Assembly (NCBI RefSeq): GCF_028369135.1
Contig: NZ_JAPWHW010000019.1
Location: 30,871-94,870, forward strand
Length of the DNA stretch: 64,000 nucleotides
Direction of reading: 5' to 3'
Source: Roseovarius sp. ZX-A-9
GTDB taxonomy: Bacteria > Pseudomonadota > Alphaproteobacteria > Rhodobacterales > Rhodobacteraceae
Part shown: piece after piece, positions 8,405-16,926 of the stretch
Layout of the letters: every line of letters starts with the position of its first letter
Position numbering within the stretch: position 1 is the first letter of the stretch
Notes under the pieces: generated by a model
What the model was told of the DNA's origin: nothing
The model's input: only the letters and a program-made list of their open reading frames with translations
Databases searched by the model: none
Program-made: the position numbers and the translations under genes

Positions 8405-8433
8405 TTGACTCGGGCGCGGCCCGCGCATAGCAC
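8405..8433 (+). promoter_or_regulatory. Candidate sigma-70 promoter of the F0 ATP synthase operon
   Basis: TTGACT (8405-8410) is followed 16-17 bases later by ATAGCA or TAGCAC (8427-8433), about 32 bases before the atpI GTG start. The -35 box is strong and the -10 box weak. The call is by pattern and position only. Confidence 0.45.
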
Positions 8434-8464
8434 TGTCGCCAACGTTCCGTGGGAGGTTGTGCGC

Positions 8465-8830
8465 GTGACAGACCCCGATCAGGCCGAGCGGCTGAAGGCG
8501 CTGGAGGCGAAGATCGAGGCGCTGAAAGGTCCCGTGCAAACAAAGAAGCACACGGATGAGCACTATTCCCAGGCACATCTGGCCTGGCGCATGGTGATCG
8601 AATTGGTGGTCGGTCTGTTGATCGGCTTCGGCATGGGGTACGGGCTGGACAGCCTGTTCGGGACACTCCCGATCTTCCTCGTGATTTTTACACTGCTGGG
8701 GCTCGCAGCCGGCATCAAGGTGATGATGCGCAGCGCGACGGAGATCCAGCAGACCCAGGTGGCCGATACGGCCAAGGACAATACGCCGGTCGAAACCGGC
8801 GGAGACGAGAGGGCGAGAAATGGCGACTGA
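8465..8830 (+). CDS. atpI: ATP synthase protein I (AtpI)
   Basis: This 121-residue protein has a charged N-terminal helix ([17 protein letters not shown]), then two transmembrane helices ([20 protein letters not shown] and a second around [18 protein letters not shown]) and a polar tail. AtpI heads alphaproteobacterial F0 operons and helps assemble the c-ring or load magnesium. The GTG at 8465 is chosen because GGGAGG lies nine bases upstream and the protein then starts VTDPDQ as in relatives. Upstream in-frame ATG codons would add 63 residues of implausible sequence. The gene ends 11 bases inside atpB. Confidence 0.9.
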   Translation: MTDPDQAERLKALEAKIEALKGPVQTKKHTDEHYSQAHLAWRMVIELVVGLLIGFGMGYGLDSLFGTLPIFLVIFTLLGLAAGIKVMMRSATEIQQTQVADTAKDNTPVETGGDERARNGD

Positions 8831-9605
8831 AACCCACGAGGGCGCTGAAAAAGGCATGGAACTGGTCTTTCACCCGATGGATCAGTTCATCGTCAAGCCG
8901 CTCTTTGGTGAGGGCGCCGTGGGTGTTTTCACGGTGACCAACGTAACGCTCTGGATGGCGCTGGCCCTGCTGGCGACAATCGGCCTGCTGGTGCTGGGCA
9001 CCTCCAAGCGGTCGACGATCCCGACCCGGATCCAATCGGTGGCAGAACTGTGCTACGGGTTCGTTCGCAAGATGGTCGAGGATGTCGCGGGCAAGGATGC
9101 ACTGCCGTACTTCCCCTATATCATGACGCTGTTCATCTTCATCGTATTCTCGAACTTCCTGGGTCTGCTGCCCGGCGCCTTCACCACCACCAGCCACATC
9201 GCCGTGACGGCAGTGCTGGCGATGCTGGTGTTCCTGACGGTGACCCTGATGGGCTTCTTCAAGCACGGGCTCGGCTTTCTCGGTGTGTTCTGGATCAGCT
9301 CGGCACCGCTGCCGCTGCGCCCCATCCTGGCGCTGATTGAAGTGATTTCCTACTTCGTGCGCCCGGTGAGCCACTCCATTCGTCTGGCGGGCAACATGAT
9401 GGCCGGCCACGCGGTGATCAAGGTTTTCGCGGCCTTTGCCCCGATGATCCTGATCGGCTGGATCGGTGTTCTGGTGACGCCGCTGAGCATCATCGCGATC
9501 ACAGCGATCTACGCTCTCGAAGTGCTGGTGGCCTTCATCCAAGCCTATGTCTTTACCATCCTGACCTGTGTGTATCTGAAGGATGCGCTGCATCCGCACC
9601 ACTAA
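8820..9605 (+). CDS. atpB: F0F1 ATP synthase subunit a
   Basis: This 261-residue membrane subunit forms the proton half-channels against the c-ring. After a short N-terminal segment with [15 protein letters not shown] it has about six hydrophobic helices. The conserved helix [20 protein letters not shown] contains the essential Arg, and a later helix reads [20 protein letters not shown] with the conserved Glu and Gln. Length and motifs match alphaproteobacterial subunit a. The ATG lies within the atpI end, and GAGGGCGAGAA upstream provides a weak ribosome-binding site. It is followed by a 97-base gap with a hairpin, then atpE. Confidence 0.98.
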   Translation: MATETHEGAEKGMELVFHPMDQFIVKPLFGEGAVGVFTVTNVTLWMALALLATIGLLVLGTSKRSTIPTRIQSVAELCYGFVRKMVEDVAGKDALPYFPYIMTLFIFIVFSNFLGLLPGAFTTTSHIAVTAVLAMLVFLTVTLMGFFKHGLGFLGVFWISSAPLPLRPILALIEVISYFVRPVSHSIRLAGNMMAGHAVIKVFAAFAPMILIGWIGVLVTPLSIIAITAIYALEVLVAFIQAYVFTILTCVYLKDALHPHH

Positions 9606-9611
9606 GGGACC

Positions 9612-9629
9612 GCCGGGCAGAAGCCCGGC
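9612..9629 (+). promoter_or_regulatory. Hairpin between atpB and atpE
   Basis: GCCGGGC (9612-9618), loop AGAA, GCCCGGC (9623-9629) make a perfect seven-base stem seven bases after the atpB stop. There is no T-run, so it is more likely an RNA-stability or processing element than a terminator. It may help raise atpE mRNA relative to atpB. Confidence 0.45.
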
Positions 9630-9702
9630 ACACGAAACAACCGCGGAATGATCCGCATACGAACATCGAAAACAACTCAATTCCATCGTAAGGAGAAATC
9701 AA

Positions 9703-9939
9703 ATGGAAGGTGACGTCGTACAAATGGGCGCATACATTGGCGCGGGTCTGGCCTGTACTGGCATGGGCGGTGCTGCTGTTGGTGTGGGCCACGTTGTGGG
9801 CAATTTCCTGTCGGGTGCCCTGCGCAACCCGTCGGCAGCTGGCGGTCAAACGGCCACCATGTTCATCGGTATCGCATTCTCCGAAGCGCTGGGGATCTTC
9901 TCGTTCCTCGTGGCACTTCTGCTGATGTTCGCCGTCTAA
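9703..9939 (+). CDS. atpE: F0F1 ATP synthase subunit c
   Basis: This is a 78-residue proteolipid that forms the rotating c-ring. It consists of two hydrophobic helices ([20 protein letters not shown] and [20 protein letters not shown]) joined by a polar loop with RNPSA. The proton-carrying Glu is in FSEALG of helix two. AAGGAG lies nine bases upstream of the ATG, one of the best ribosome-binding sites in the window, as expected for a subunit needed in many copies. It is flanked by gaps of about 95 bases on both sides. Confidence 0.98.
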   Translation: MEGDVVQMGAYIGAGLACTGMGGAAVGVGHVVGNFLSGALRNPSAAGGQTATMFIGIAFSEALGIFSFLVALLLMFAV

Positions 9940-10030
9940 ACCACTGGGTATATGATCCTTACGGGCCGGGCAGGGGTGATGTCGCCCCTGCCTGGTGCAA
10001 CTGGAACGTTTCCTTCTGGAGGACGACGAC

Positions 10031-10615
10031 ATGGCGACCGAAACCACAGCTGCTGCTGTTGAAGGGCATGTAAGCCCTGTCGGGCTTGAAGAGGCCGGCA
10101 AGTGCGTGGACAGCCACGGCGGCGCCATCGGCATGCCGCAGCTTTGCCCCGAGTGGATGGGCAACCAGATATTCTGGCTTGCGGTCACGCTCGTCGTGAT
10201 CTTCTTTGTGCTGTCGCGTATTGCGTTGCCGCGCATCGCGGCCATTCTGGCGGAACGCCAGGGCACAATCACCAATGATATCGCTGCTGCCGAAGACCTG
10301 AAGGCCAAGGCAGTGGAAGCCGAGATCGCCTATAACAAGGCGCTGGCCGATGCGCGCTCTGACGCGCAGAACATCATCGCCGAAACCAAGGCCGGGATCA
10401 AAGCCGAGCTTGACGAGGCGCTGGCCAAGGCCGATGCCGAAATCGCGGCCCGGACTGCGGAAGGCGAAAAGAAAATCGCCGAAATCCGTGCCGGTGCGCT
10501 GGAAAGCGTCGGTGAGGTGGCCAAGGACGCAGCTCTGGCAATCGTTGCCGCAATGGGCGGCAAGGCCGACGCCAAAACCGTCGATGCGGCCGTCGCGTCG
10601 CGAGTGAAAGGGTAA
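10031..10615 (+). CDS. atpF': F0F1 ATP synthase subunit b' (second b-type stator subunit)
   Basis: This 194-residue stator subunit has a polar N-terminal segment with a Cys ([12 protein letters not shown]), one transmembrane helix ([20 protein letters not shown]) near residue 50 and a long alanine- and charge-rich coiled coil. Two different b-type subunits are typical of phototrophic and other alphaproteobacteria, where b' and b pair as a heterodimer. The ATG at 10031 is chosen because TGGAGGA lies just upstream. An ATG 36 bases earlier is not needed. It is four bases from atpF and clearly in the same transcript. Confidence 0.94.
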   Translation: MATETTAAAVEGHVSPVGLEEAGKCVDSHGGAIGMPQLCPEWMGNQIFWLAVTLVVIFFVLSRIALPRIAAILAERQGTITNDIAAAEDLKAKAVEAEIAYNKALADARSDAQNIIAETKAGIKAELDEALAKADAEIAARTAEGEKKIAEIRAGALESVGEVAKDAALAIVAAMGGKADAKTVDAAVASRVKG

Positions 10616-10619
10616 TATC

Positions 10620-11177
10620 ATGCGCAAACTTGCCATTCTCATTGCCCTGACCTCTGCCAGCCCGGCCTTTGCCGCTGGTGGCCCGTTCTTTTCGCTGACG
10701 AACACGAATTTCGTGGTCACGATCTCGTTCATTCTGTTTGTTGCGGTGCTGCTCTACCTCAAGGTTCCAACCATGCTGGGCCGGTTGCTGGACAAGCGCG
10801 CCGACACCATCAAATCAGAACTGGAAGAGGCACGGGCCCTGCGCGAAGAAGCGCAGACCCTGCTGGCCAGCTATGAGCGCAAGCAGAAAGAAGTTCAGGA
10901 GCAGGCGGATCGCATTGTCGAGCACGCCAAATCCGAAGCTGCGGCTGCGGCAGAACAGGCCAAGGAAGATCTGAAGAAGTCGATTGCCCGCCGTATGCAG
11001 GCCGCCGATGAACAGATCGCCTCTGCCGAAGCGGGCGCGATCCGCGAAGTGCGCGACCGTGCCGTGACAATCGCCATCGCCGCTGCGCGTGAAGTGATTG
11101 CCAAGCAGATGACAGCTGCCAACGGCAACAAGCTGATCGAAGACGCTATCGAGACGGTCGACGCCAAGCTGCACTAA
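10620..11177 (+). CDS. atpF: F0F1 ATP synthase subunit b
   Basis: This 185-residue stator subunit has a cleavable-looking leader (MRKLAILIALTSASPAFAAG), a membrane helix (NFVVTISFILFVAVLLYLKV) and a long coiled coil (LDKRADTIKSELEEARALRE onward) reaching to the F1 head through OSCP. A leader before the membrane helix is common in this family. Together with b' it forms the peripheral stalk. It is the last gene of the F0 operon and is followed 22 bases later by a good intrinsic terminator. The F1 genes (atpHAGDC) are not in the window, as is normal for split operons of this lineage. Confidence 0.96.
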   Translation: MRKLAILIALTSASPAFAAGGPFFSLTNTNFVVTISFILFVAVLLYLKVPTMLGRLLDKRADTIKSELEEARALREEAQTLLASYERKQKEVQEQADRIVEHAKSEAAAAAEQAKEDLKKSIARRMQAADEQIASAEAGAIREVRDRAVTIAIAAAREVIAKQMTAANGNKLIEDAIETVDAKLH

Positions 11178-11199
11178 GCAGGTCGATCTTCAGGCATAC

Positions 11200-11231
11200 A
11201 AAAGCCGCGCCAGAGATGGTGCGGCTTTTTT
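11200..11231 (+). terminator. Intrinsic terminator of the atpIBEF'F operon
   Basis: AAAAGCCGCGCC (11200-11211), loop AGAGAT, GGTGCGGCTTTTTT (11218-11231) form a GC-rich stem ending in a run of six T. It starts 22 bases after the atpF stop. Confidence 0.85.
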
Positions 11232-11255
11232 CGTTTGTCGCGAATGCTGCCCCCA

Positions 11256-11286
11256 GAAAAGGAAAGGGAGCCGTTGAACCGGCTCC
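11256..11286 (-). terminator. Candidate leftward intrinsic terminator
   Basis: On the minus strand GGAGCCG (11286-11280), loop GTTCAA and CGGCTCC (11273-11267) are followed by CTTTCCTTTTC. The stem is perfect over seven bases and the tail is T-rich but interrupted. It would end the transcript expected from the promoter at 11599-11627. Confidence 0.5.
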
Positions 11287-11592
11287 TCAATCGCTCCTGC
11301 CACGTTGTTCTTGGGTCTGCCTGTGTCCCTCGGTCCTGTTCAGTGCGTCAGTATGATCTTTTTCTGGCCAGCCTTGGATCGGCTGGTGCGCGCGAGCGGG
11401 CCGCGATTGGCGCGGGCGCGGTCTGTGCGATGTTGGAAACTGTCAAAAAGTGGCGCAGGGCGGAGCCAGCTATCGTGGGAAGGTCATGCAATGTTTGCAG
11501 GATCGTCCGAATGCCATTTCTCATTACTGCCCGGTCCCCTCGTCGCAAAAGTGTGTTTTTCAGGCTGCAAGCCTGTCACGCTTTGGTCGTAG
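11256..11592 (-). ncRNA. Candidate orphan transcript (small RNA or mRNA of a 58-residue ORF)
   Basis: A sigma-70 promoter (11599-11627) and a terminator (11256-11286), both on the minus strand, bound a unit of about 335 bases between the convergent atpF and folC genes. The predicted 5' end contains a perfect hairpin CAGGCT-TGC-AGCCTG. An open frame of 58 codons (ATG at 11524, stop at 11348) lies inside. It starts MRNGIRTILQTLHDLPTIAG and ends in a basic, proline- and alanine-rich tail. It lacks a good ribosome-binding site and matches no family I know. The sequence does not look like 6S RNA, tmRNA, RNase P RNA or SRP RNA. It may be a regulatory RNA, a small mRNA or neither. Confidence 0.35.
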
Positions 11593-11598
11593 CCATAT

Positions 11599-11627
11599 AT
11601 ATAGAGCGCTCCGCGCAATTCCGTCAA
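11599..11627 (-). promoter_or_regulatory. Strong-looking sigma-70 promoter with no annotated gene
   Basis: Read leftward, TTGACG (11622-11627), exactly 17 bases, then CTATAT (11599-11604) within an ATATATAG tract. It is among the better promoter matches in the window and faces a region with no recognised gene. Confidence 0.55.
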
Positions 11628-11690
11628 CATAAAGTAGGTTAACGCAAGGGGTGGCGGGGCTGTTTCCGGAGCCCAAAGACCCAAAAAGCG

Positions 11691-11724
11691 AGTCGTTTCC
11701 AGACGTTGCCGGAAATGACTTTTT
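11691..11724. terminator. Bidirectional terminator after folC
   Basis: AGTCGTTTCC (11691-11700), loop of ten, GGAAATGACT (11711-11720) form a ten-base stem with one G-T pair. T-runs occur on both strands (TTTT at 11721 on plus, CGCTTTTT on minus). It lies eight bases beyond the folC stop and most likely ends accD-folC transcription. Confidence 0.75.
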
Positions 11725-11731
11725 CAAACTA

Positions 11732-13006
11732 TCAGCCGTTTTCGCGCAGGACGTGTCCGGCCAGGTAGAGCGATCCGCAGATCAGGATCCGCGCGCGCGG
11801 TTCTGATGCGACAATCGCGGCCAGCGCCTCGCGCAGCGAAGCGGCGGTGCTGGCGGGCATTCCGGCCTGTCGCGCGGCCTCGGCGGTGGCTTGGGCGGGC
11901 AGGGTGTTGGCTTCGCCGGGGATGGCGACGGCGGTCAGGCTGGCGGCCTGCGCGGCCAAGGGGCGCAGGTAGCCGCTCACGTCCTTGGTATTGAGCATGC
12001 CGCAGATCAGATGCGTGGGGCGTTTGGGCAGGCTGGCCAGATGCCGCCCCAGGGCGATGCCTGCCGCGGCATTGTGCCCGCCATCGAGCCACAGCTCGGC
12101 GTCGGGTGCGGCCTCGGCCAGGGTGCCGTGACGCAGATGTTGCATGCGGGCTGGCCAATGTGCCTCGGTGACGGAGGCAATATAGGCCGCATCGCCCTTG
12201 TTCAGATGCCGCAGGGCCGCCAGTGCCGCACCGGCGTTCTCGATCTGGTGGTCGCCGGGCAGGTTCGGGAGGGGCAGGTCCAGCAGGCCGGCCTCGTCCT
12301 GAAACACCAGTCGGCCGTTTTCGGCATAGGCGTGCCAGTGCTGACCGTGGGCGAGCAGCGGCGCGCCAAGCCGGGCAGCGGTTGCCTCGATCACTTCCAG
12401 CGCCTCATCGGGTTGCGGGCCGACGACACAGGGCACGCCGCGCTTGATGATCCCAGCCTTCTCGCCGGCGATGGCCGCCAGCGTGTTGCCGAGATATTGT
12501 TCATGGTCGATCGAGACCGGCGTGACGATTGTCAGGGCGGGCTGCGCGATCACGTTGGTTGCGTCCAGCCGCCCGCCGAGCCCGACTTCGAGCAGCGTAT
12601 AGTCGGCCGGGGTGCGGGACATTGCCAGCAGGGCGGCGCAGGTCGTGATCTCGAAATAGGTGATGCTGTCGGTACCGTTGGCGCGGTAGCATTCATCCAG
12701 CACGTCGGTGAGCGCATCTTCGGTAATGAGATGGCCCGCGATGCGGATACGTTCGTGGAACCGCGCCAGATGCGGCGAGGTGTAGGCATGCACGCTGGCC
12801 CCGGTGCCCTCCAGCCCGGCGCGCAGCATCGCCTGCGTGCTGCCCTTGCCGTTGGTGCCCGCGATGTGAATGACCGGCGGCAAGGCATCCTGAGGATTGC
12901 CCAAGGCCGCGAGCAGCCTCCAGACGCGGTCCAGCGTGAGATCGATGATCTTGGGGTGCAGGGCCATCATCCGTTGCAGGATGACGTCTGATCCTGACGC
13001 GCTCAT
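11732..13006 (-). CDS. folC: Bifunctional folylpolyglutamate synthase / dihydrofolate synthase
   Basis: This 424-residue Mur-ligase-like enzyme adds glutamate to dihydropteroate and then to reduced folates in the cytoplasm. The ATP-binding loop is HIAGTNGKGSTQAMLRAGLE near residue 47. Other landmarks are YTSPHLARFHERIRIAG, the central ATPase motif TLLEVGLGGRLDATNVI and DGGHNAAAG in the C-terminal domain. The ATG overlaps the accD stop as ATGA, so the pair is translationally coupled, a common alphaproteobacterial arrangement. Length is normal. A terminator follows immediately. Confidence 0.97.
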   Translation of the reverse strand: MSASGSDVILQRMMALHPKIIDLTLDRVWRLLAALGNPQDALPPVIHIAGTNGKGSTQAMLRAGLEGTGASVHAYTSPHLARFHERIRIAGHLITEDALTDVLDECYRANGTDSITYFEITTCAALLAMSRTPADYTLLEVGLGGRLDATNVIAQPALTIVTPVSIDHEQYLGNTLAAIAGEKAGIIKRGVPCVVGPQPDEALEVIEATAARLGAPLLAHGQHWHAYAENGRLVFQDEAGLLDLPLPNLPGDHQIENAGAALAALRHLNKGDAAYIASVTEAHWPARMQHLRHGTLAEAAPDAELWLDGGHNAAAGIALGRHLASLPKRPTHLICGMLNTKDVSGYLRPLAAQAASLTAVAIPGEANTLPAQATAEAARQAGMPASTAASLREALAAIVASEPRARILICGSLYLAGHVLRENG

Positions 13007-13956
13007 GCTTTGGGGTCAGCCTCTGGCGTGGCGGGCGCGGCCTCTTTGGCGGGCTCCTCTGCCGGGGTTTCGCGCTCCGGGGCCGGCAGATCGCCGACAA
13101 TGACCGGTGGCAGGTTCAACAACATGCGGGTGATCTTGATCAACTCGTCACGCATCTGAGGGCGCGGGGTCACCCGGTCGAGCATCCCGTGGTCCAGCAG
13201 GTATTCGGCCCGTTGAAATCCATCGGGCAGTTTCTCGCGGATCGTTTGTTCGATCACGCGCGGTCCGGCAAAGCAGATGAGCGCGCCTGGCTCGGCGATC
13301 TGCACATCGCCCAGCATCGCATAGGACGCGGTCACGCCGCCGGTGGTGGGGTGGGTCAGAACGACGATATAGGGCAGGCCTGCTTCCTTGAGCATCTGCA
13401 CGGCGACGGTGGTGCGTGGCATCTGCATCAGCGACAGGATGCCTTCCTGCATGCGCGCGCCACCTGCGGCGGAGAACAGGATCAGCGGGCGCTGAAGTTT
13501 GACCGCCTGCTGGGCCGCCGCGATGATCGCGTTGCCGACATACATGCCCATCGACCCGGCCATGAAGGAAAAGTCCTGCGCCGCGGCAACGATGGGGGTG
13601 CGCCCGATCTCGCCTATGGCGACCAGCATCGCCTCTTTCTCGCCGGTTGCCTTCTGAGCGGCTTTCATCCGGTCGGGATAGCGTTTCTGATCGCGGAAAT
13701 GCAGCGGGTCGGTGGCTGGTGCGGGCACGTCGATCTCGGAAAACACGCCGCCGTCAAACAATGATTTGAATCGCTCGCGCGGTGCGATGTGCATGTGATG
13801 GCCACAGCCGGTGCAGACGCCGAGGTTCTGCGACAGTTCGCGGTGAAACAGCATGGTGCCGCACTCGTCGCATTTGCTCCAGAGGTTCTCGGGCATCTCG
13901 CGGCGCGAAAAGATCGAGTTGATGCGCGGACGCATGTAGTTGGTGATCCAGTTCAT
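13003..13956 (-). CDS. accD: Acetyl-CoA carboxylase carboxyltransferase subunit beta
   Basis: This 317-residue subunit works with AccA to move carboxyl from biotin to acetyl-CoA in fatty-acid synthesis. The N-terminal zinc ribbon has cysteines at about 29, 32, 48 and 51 (KCDECGTMLF and GVCTGCGHH). The crotonase-like core includes FSAAGGARMQEGILSLMQMP and HPTTGGVTASYAMLGDV. The last 35 residues are a Pro/Ala/Glu-rich tail, longer than in E. coli. The ATG at 13956 (MNWITNYMRPRI) matches relatives, whereas the longer frame adds 29 unlikely residues. It is coupled to folC. Confidence 0.97.
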   Translation of the reverse strand: MNWITNYMRPRINSIFSRREMPENLWSKCDECGTMLFHRELSQNLGVCTGCGHHMHIAPRERFKSLFDGGVFSEIDVPAPATDPLHFRDQKRYPDRMKAAQKATGEKEAMLVAIGEIGRTPIVAAAQDFSFMAGSMGMYVGNAIIAAAQQAVKLQRPLILFSAAGGARMQEGILSLMQMPRTTVAVQMLKEAGLPYIVVLTHPTTGGVTASYAMLGDVQIAEPGALICFAGPRVIEQTIREKLPDGFQRAEYLLDHGMLDRVTPRPQMRDELIKITRMLLNLPPVIVGDLPAPERETPAEEPAKEAAPATPEADPKA

Positions 13957-14053
13957 GTCAGATCGGCCCCTTGGCAATGCGATTTGCACTGAGATAGGAC
14001 GGCGCGCGGCAAATTGCAATTCATGCATTCCCGCGTATTGCATCCGGCCCGGC

Positions 14054-14941
14054 CTAGACCCGCAGCGCCACCCGTGCCGCCAGCCAACTGCACAGCAGCA
14101 CCATCAGATCGACCGGCATCCATGTCAGGATGAACCCGGTATCCGAGAGGCCGTAGGGATATGTATAAAGGGCCAGACCGTCGAACACGCCCTCGGGCGC
14201 GGCCAGCAGCAATGCGTTGGTATTGTTGACCAGATGCAGGGCAATCGCCGGGCCAAGCGTGCCGGTGCGGGCGGTCAGGTCGGCGGCGGCCAGACCAAAG
14301 AACCCGGCCCAGACGACCACCACCCAGGCGTTTTCGCCCATCTGGCCGGGGGCGTAGTGAAGTGCTGCAAAGAATACCGAAGGCAGGCCCATCCAGAGCA
14401 GGGGGTGGGAAAACCGTGCGGCAAGCTGGCTTTGCAGATAGCCGCGAAAGACGATTTCTTCGGCGCTGACCTGAAGCAGGACGCCGAGCAGCGCCGGGGC
14501 GAGGAATGCCAGCCAGATATCCAATGGCAGATGCGGCGCAGGGGTCAGGGCGGGGGGCGCGGGCATTGCGGTCAGCGGCGCGGTCAGCAGCACAATCGCG
14601 ACCAAGGCACGCCAGAATTGCCGTAGGGCCAGCGTGGGCGGCCCGAACAGGCTGCGCAATTCCCTTGTGTGCAGCAGTAGGAGGGTGAGCCAGACCGCGA
14701 TGATCAACAGCCCGAAAATGTAGAGATTCACGAGTGTGCCCCAGGGGGTGCTGGCATACTCGACCCCGCGCCCGTCACGGCCCCAGGCCGCAGGCGGCAG
14801 CCAGGCCCGGCAGAGTTCGCTATAGATCGATGCCATGACCACGAAGAGGGCGGAAATCAGGGCAATGCCTGCGCCGAGGCGCCACAGTTCCTGGCTGCCA
14901 CGGGCGGGTGCGATCAGCAACTGATGGGGCGCGTACTTCAT
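14054..14941 (-). CDS. CPBP-family intramembrane metalloprotease
   Basis: This 295-residue membrane protein has about eight hydrophobic helices. The CPBP (CAAX protease and bacteriocin-processing) motifs are visible: [15 protein letters not shown] with the EExxxR signature, [13 protein letters not shown] with the FxxxH motif, and [13 protein letters not shown] with a second His and Asn. These place a glutamate/histidine metal site inside the membrane. Substrates of most bacterial members are unknown. It is divergent from ilvD, with an unusual 13-bp inverted repeat between them. The gene is intact. Confidence 0.9.
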   Translation of the reverse strand: MKYAPHQLLIAPARGSQELWRLGAGIALISALFVVMASIYSELCRAWLPPAAWGRDGRGVEYASTPWGTLVNLYIFGLLIIAVWLTLLLLHTRELRSLFGPPTLALRQFWRALVAIVLLTAPLTAMPAPPALTPAPHLPLDIWLAFLAPALLGVLLQVSAEEIVFRGYLQSQLAARFSHPLLWMGLPSVFFAALHYAPGQMGENAWVVVVWAGFFGLAAADLTARTGTLGPAIALHLVNNTNALLLAAPEGVFDGLALYTYPYGLSDTGFILTWMPVDLMVLLCSWLAARVALRV

Positions 14942-15018
14942 GGCGCCATGCTAATGCGTTTCGGCGGGTATTTGCATCCGGGAAAGTGGCGAAATACGGA
15001 ATATCCTGTGAATGTGAT

Positions 15019-15065
15019 GGGTGTTTCGCGCCCGGTTGGTGCCCCGAAATGCGCGCGAAACACCC
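15019..15065. promoter_or_regulatory. 13-bp perfect inverted repeat between the CPBP gene and ilvD
   Basis: GGGTGTTTCGCGC (15019-15031) is repeated in inverted form as GCGCGAAACACCC (15053-15065), with 21 bases between the arms. No T-run adjoins it. It lies about 45 bases upstream of the ilvD -35 box and about 80 bases from the divergent CPBP start, so it may be an operator or a leader hairpin of the CPBP mRNA. Confidence 0.5.
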
Positions 15066-15108
15066 CGCTGCGGGCGGTATTCGGGCGCAATCGGGCGCGT
15101 GCCCGCGC

Positions 15109-15137
15109 TTGCACGCTGCGCGCCGCTCGCCTATGCC
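15109..15137 (+). promoter_or_regulatory. Candidate ilvD promoter
   Basis: TTGCAC (15109-15114), 17 bases, TATGCC (15132-15137) lie 31 bases before the ilvD ATG. Spacing is ideal and the boxes are moderate matches. Confidence 0.4.
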
Positions 15138-15168
15138 AATGCGGAACACTGCATCGCGAGGCCAAACC

Positions 15169-16926
15169 ATGACTAAGTTCGACAAATCCAAACTGCCCAG
15201 CCGCTATGTAACTGAAGGCCCGGCGAAGGCGCCGCACCGTTCCTACATGTACGCGATGGGCGTGAGCGAAGAAGAGATTCACCAGCCTCTGGTTGGCGTC
15301 GCGACCTGCTGGAACGAGGCCGCGCCGTGCAACATCGCGCTGAGCCGGCAGGCGCAGGCGGTCAAGATGGGCGTCAAGCAGGCGATGGGCACACCACGCG
15401 AGTTCACCACGATCACCGTGACGGACGGTATCGCGATGGGCCACGAGGGCATGCGGTCGAGCCTGGCGAGCCGCGAGGCGATTGCCGATACGGTCGAACT
15501 GACGATCCGCGGCCATTCCTATGATGCGATCGTCGGCCTGGCGGGCTGTGACAAGTCGCTGCCGGGGATGATGATGGCGATGGTACGGCTGAATACGCCT
15601 TCGGTGTTCATCTATGGCGGTTCGATCCTGCCGGGCAAGGCGCCGCAGGTCGAAGAGATTCCCGCCGATTTCCGCAGCCGCGACCTGACCGTGCAGGACA
15701 TGTTCGAGGCCGTCGGCCGCCACCAGAACGGCACGATGTCTGATGCCGCGCTGGATATGCTGGAGCGCGTGGCCTGCCCCAGCTCGGGCGCGTGCGGCGG
15801 GCAGTTCACTGCCAACACCATGGCCTGCGTCAGCGAGGCAATTGGTCTGGCGCTGATGAACAGCTCTGGCATGCCGGCCCCCTACGAGAGCCGCGACCAG
15901 TATGGCGAAGCGTCCGGCCGGGCGGTCATGAACCTGATCGAGAAGAACATCCGCGCCCGCGATGTGGTGACGCTGAAATCGCTGGAAAACGCGGCGCGCG
16001 TCGTGGCCTGCACCGGTGGGTCGACCAATGCGGGGCTGCACCTGCCCGCGATTGCACATGAGGCCGGCATCGACTTCTTCCTCGAAGATGTGTGTGAAAT
16101 TTTCCGCGACACGCCCTATTTCGTCGATCTGAAACCCGGCGGCGCATACGTCGCCAAGGATCTGTATGACGTTGGCGGCATTCCGGTGGTGATGAAGGAG
16201 TTGCGCAAGGCGGGGCTGATTCACGAGGATTGCGTGACCGCCAGCGGCCGCAGCATCGGCGAAGAGCTGGACATGATCACCCGCGAGGCCGATGGCAAGG
16301 TGATCTATCCGATCGACTCACCGCTGACCAAGACCGGCGGCGTTGTCGGGCTCAAGGGCAATCTGGCCCCCGAAGGGGCGATCGTCAAAGTTGCGGGCAT
16401 CCCGTCGCAGAATCAGGTCTTTACCGGCCCGGCGCGGGTGTTCGAATGCGAAGAGGACGCCTTTGAGGCGGTGCAGAACCGCGCCTATGAGGAAGGCGAG
16501 GTGATTGTCATCCGCAACGAAGGCCCGGCAGGCGGCCCCGGCATGCGCGAGATGCTGGCCACCACGGCGGCGCTGAGCGGTCAGGGCATGGGCAAGAAAG
16601 TTGCGCTGATCACCGACGGGCGTTTTTCGGGCGCGACGCGCGGTTTCTGCGTCGGCCATGTCGGCCCCGAAGCTGCACATTGTGGCCCTATCGCGCTGCT
16701 GCAAAACGGCGACATGATCACCATCAATGCGATCACCGGCGAACTCAGTGTCGATCTGAGCGACGAAGAACTGGCGGCCCGCAAGGCGGTCTGGCCCGGC
16801 CCGCGCGAGACGCTCTATGCCTCGGGTGCGTTGTGGAAATACGCGCAGCTTGTGGGCTCGACCTACAAGGGGGCGGTGACCCATCCGGGCGCCGAGGCGG
16901 AACGCCATGTCTATATGGACATCTAG
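15169..16926 (+). CDS. ilvD: Dihydroxy-acid dehydratase
   Basis: This 585-residue Fe-S enzyme dehydrates 2,3-dihydroxy-3-methylbutanoate and its homologue in valine, leucine and isoleucine synthesis. Cluster cysteines are in [12 protein letters not shown] (Cys47), [14 protein letters not shown] (Cys127, with the adjacent Asp-Lys metal site) and [17 protein letters not shown] (Cys203 and Cys209 region). The C-terminal half carries [23 protein letters not shown], typical of IlvD/Edd proteins. The ATG at 15169 gives [17 protein letters not shown] as in relatives and full family length. The upstream frame extension lies across the promoter and is not coding. The next gene starts 20 bases before its stop. 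Confidence 0.98.
   Translation: MTKFDKSKLPSRYVTEGPAKAPHRSYMYAMGVSEEEIHQPLVGVATCWNEAAPCNIALSRQAQAVKMGVKQAMGTPREFTTITVTDGIAMGHEGMRSSLASREAIADTVELTIRGHSYDAIVGLAGCDKSLPGMMMAMVRLNTPSVFIYGGSILPGKAPQVEEIPADFRSRDLTVQDMFEAVGRHQNGTMSDAALDMLERVACPSSGACGGQFTANTMACVSEAIGLALMNSSGMPAPYESRDQYGEASGRAVMNLIEKNIRARDVVTLKSLENAARVVACTGGSTNAGLHLPAIAHEAGIDFFLEDVCEIFRDTPYFVDLKPGGAYVAKDLYDVGGIPVVMKELRKAGLIHEDCVTASGRSIGEELDMITREADGKVIYPIDSPLTKTGGVVGLKGNLAPEGAIVKVAGIPSQNQVFTGPARVFECEEDAFEAVQNRAYEEGEVIVIRNEGPAGGPGMREMLATTAALSGQGMGKKVALITDGRFSGATRGFCVGHVGPEAAHCGPIALLQNGDMITINAITGELSVDLSDEELAARKAVWPGPRETLYASGALWKYAQLVGSTYKGAVTHPGAEAERHVYMDI

Noticed and set aside
11691..11724. 3' end of a plus-strand small RNA
   Set aside because: The hairpin has T-runs on both strands and sits right after folC, so folC termination explains it better. 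I found no plus-strand promoter for such an RNA.
11891..12991. 366-codon plus-strand frame opposite folC
   Set aside because: Gly/Gln-rich shadow without a start signal, whereas folC is unambiguous.
14938..16224. 428-codon minus-strand frame opposite ilvD
   Set aside because: Mirror of a high-GC third-position gene, with no motifs or start signals.
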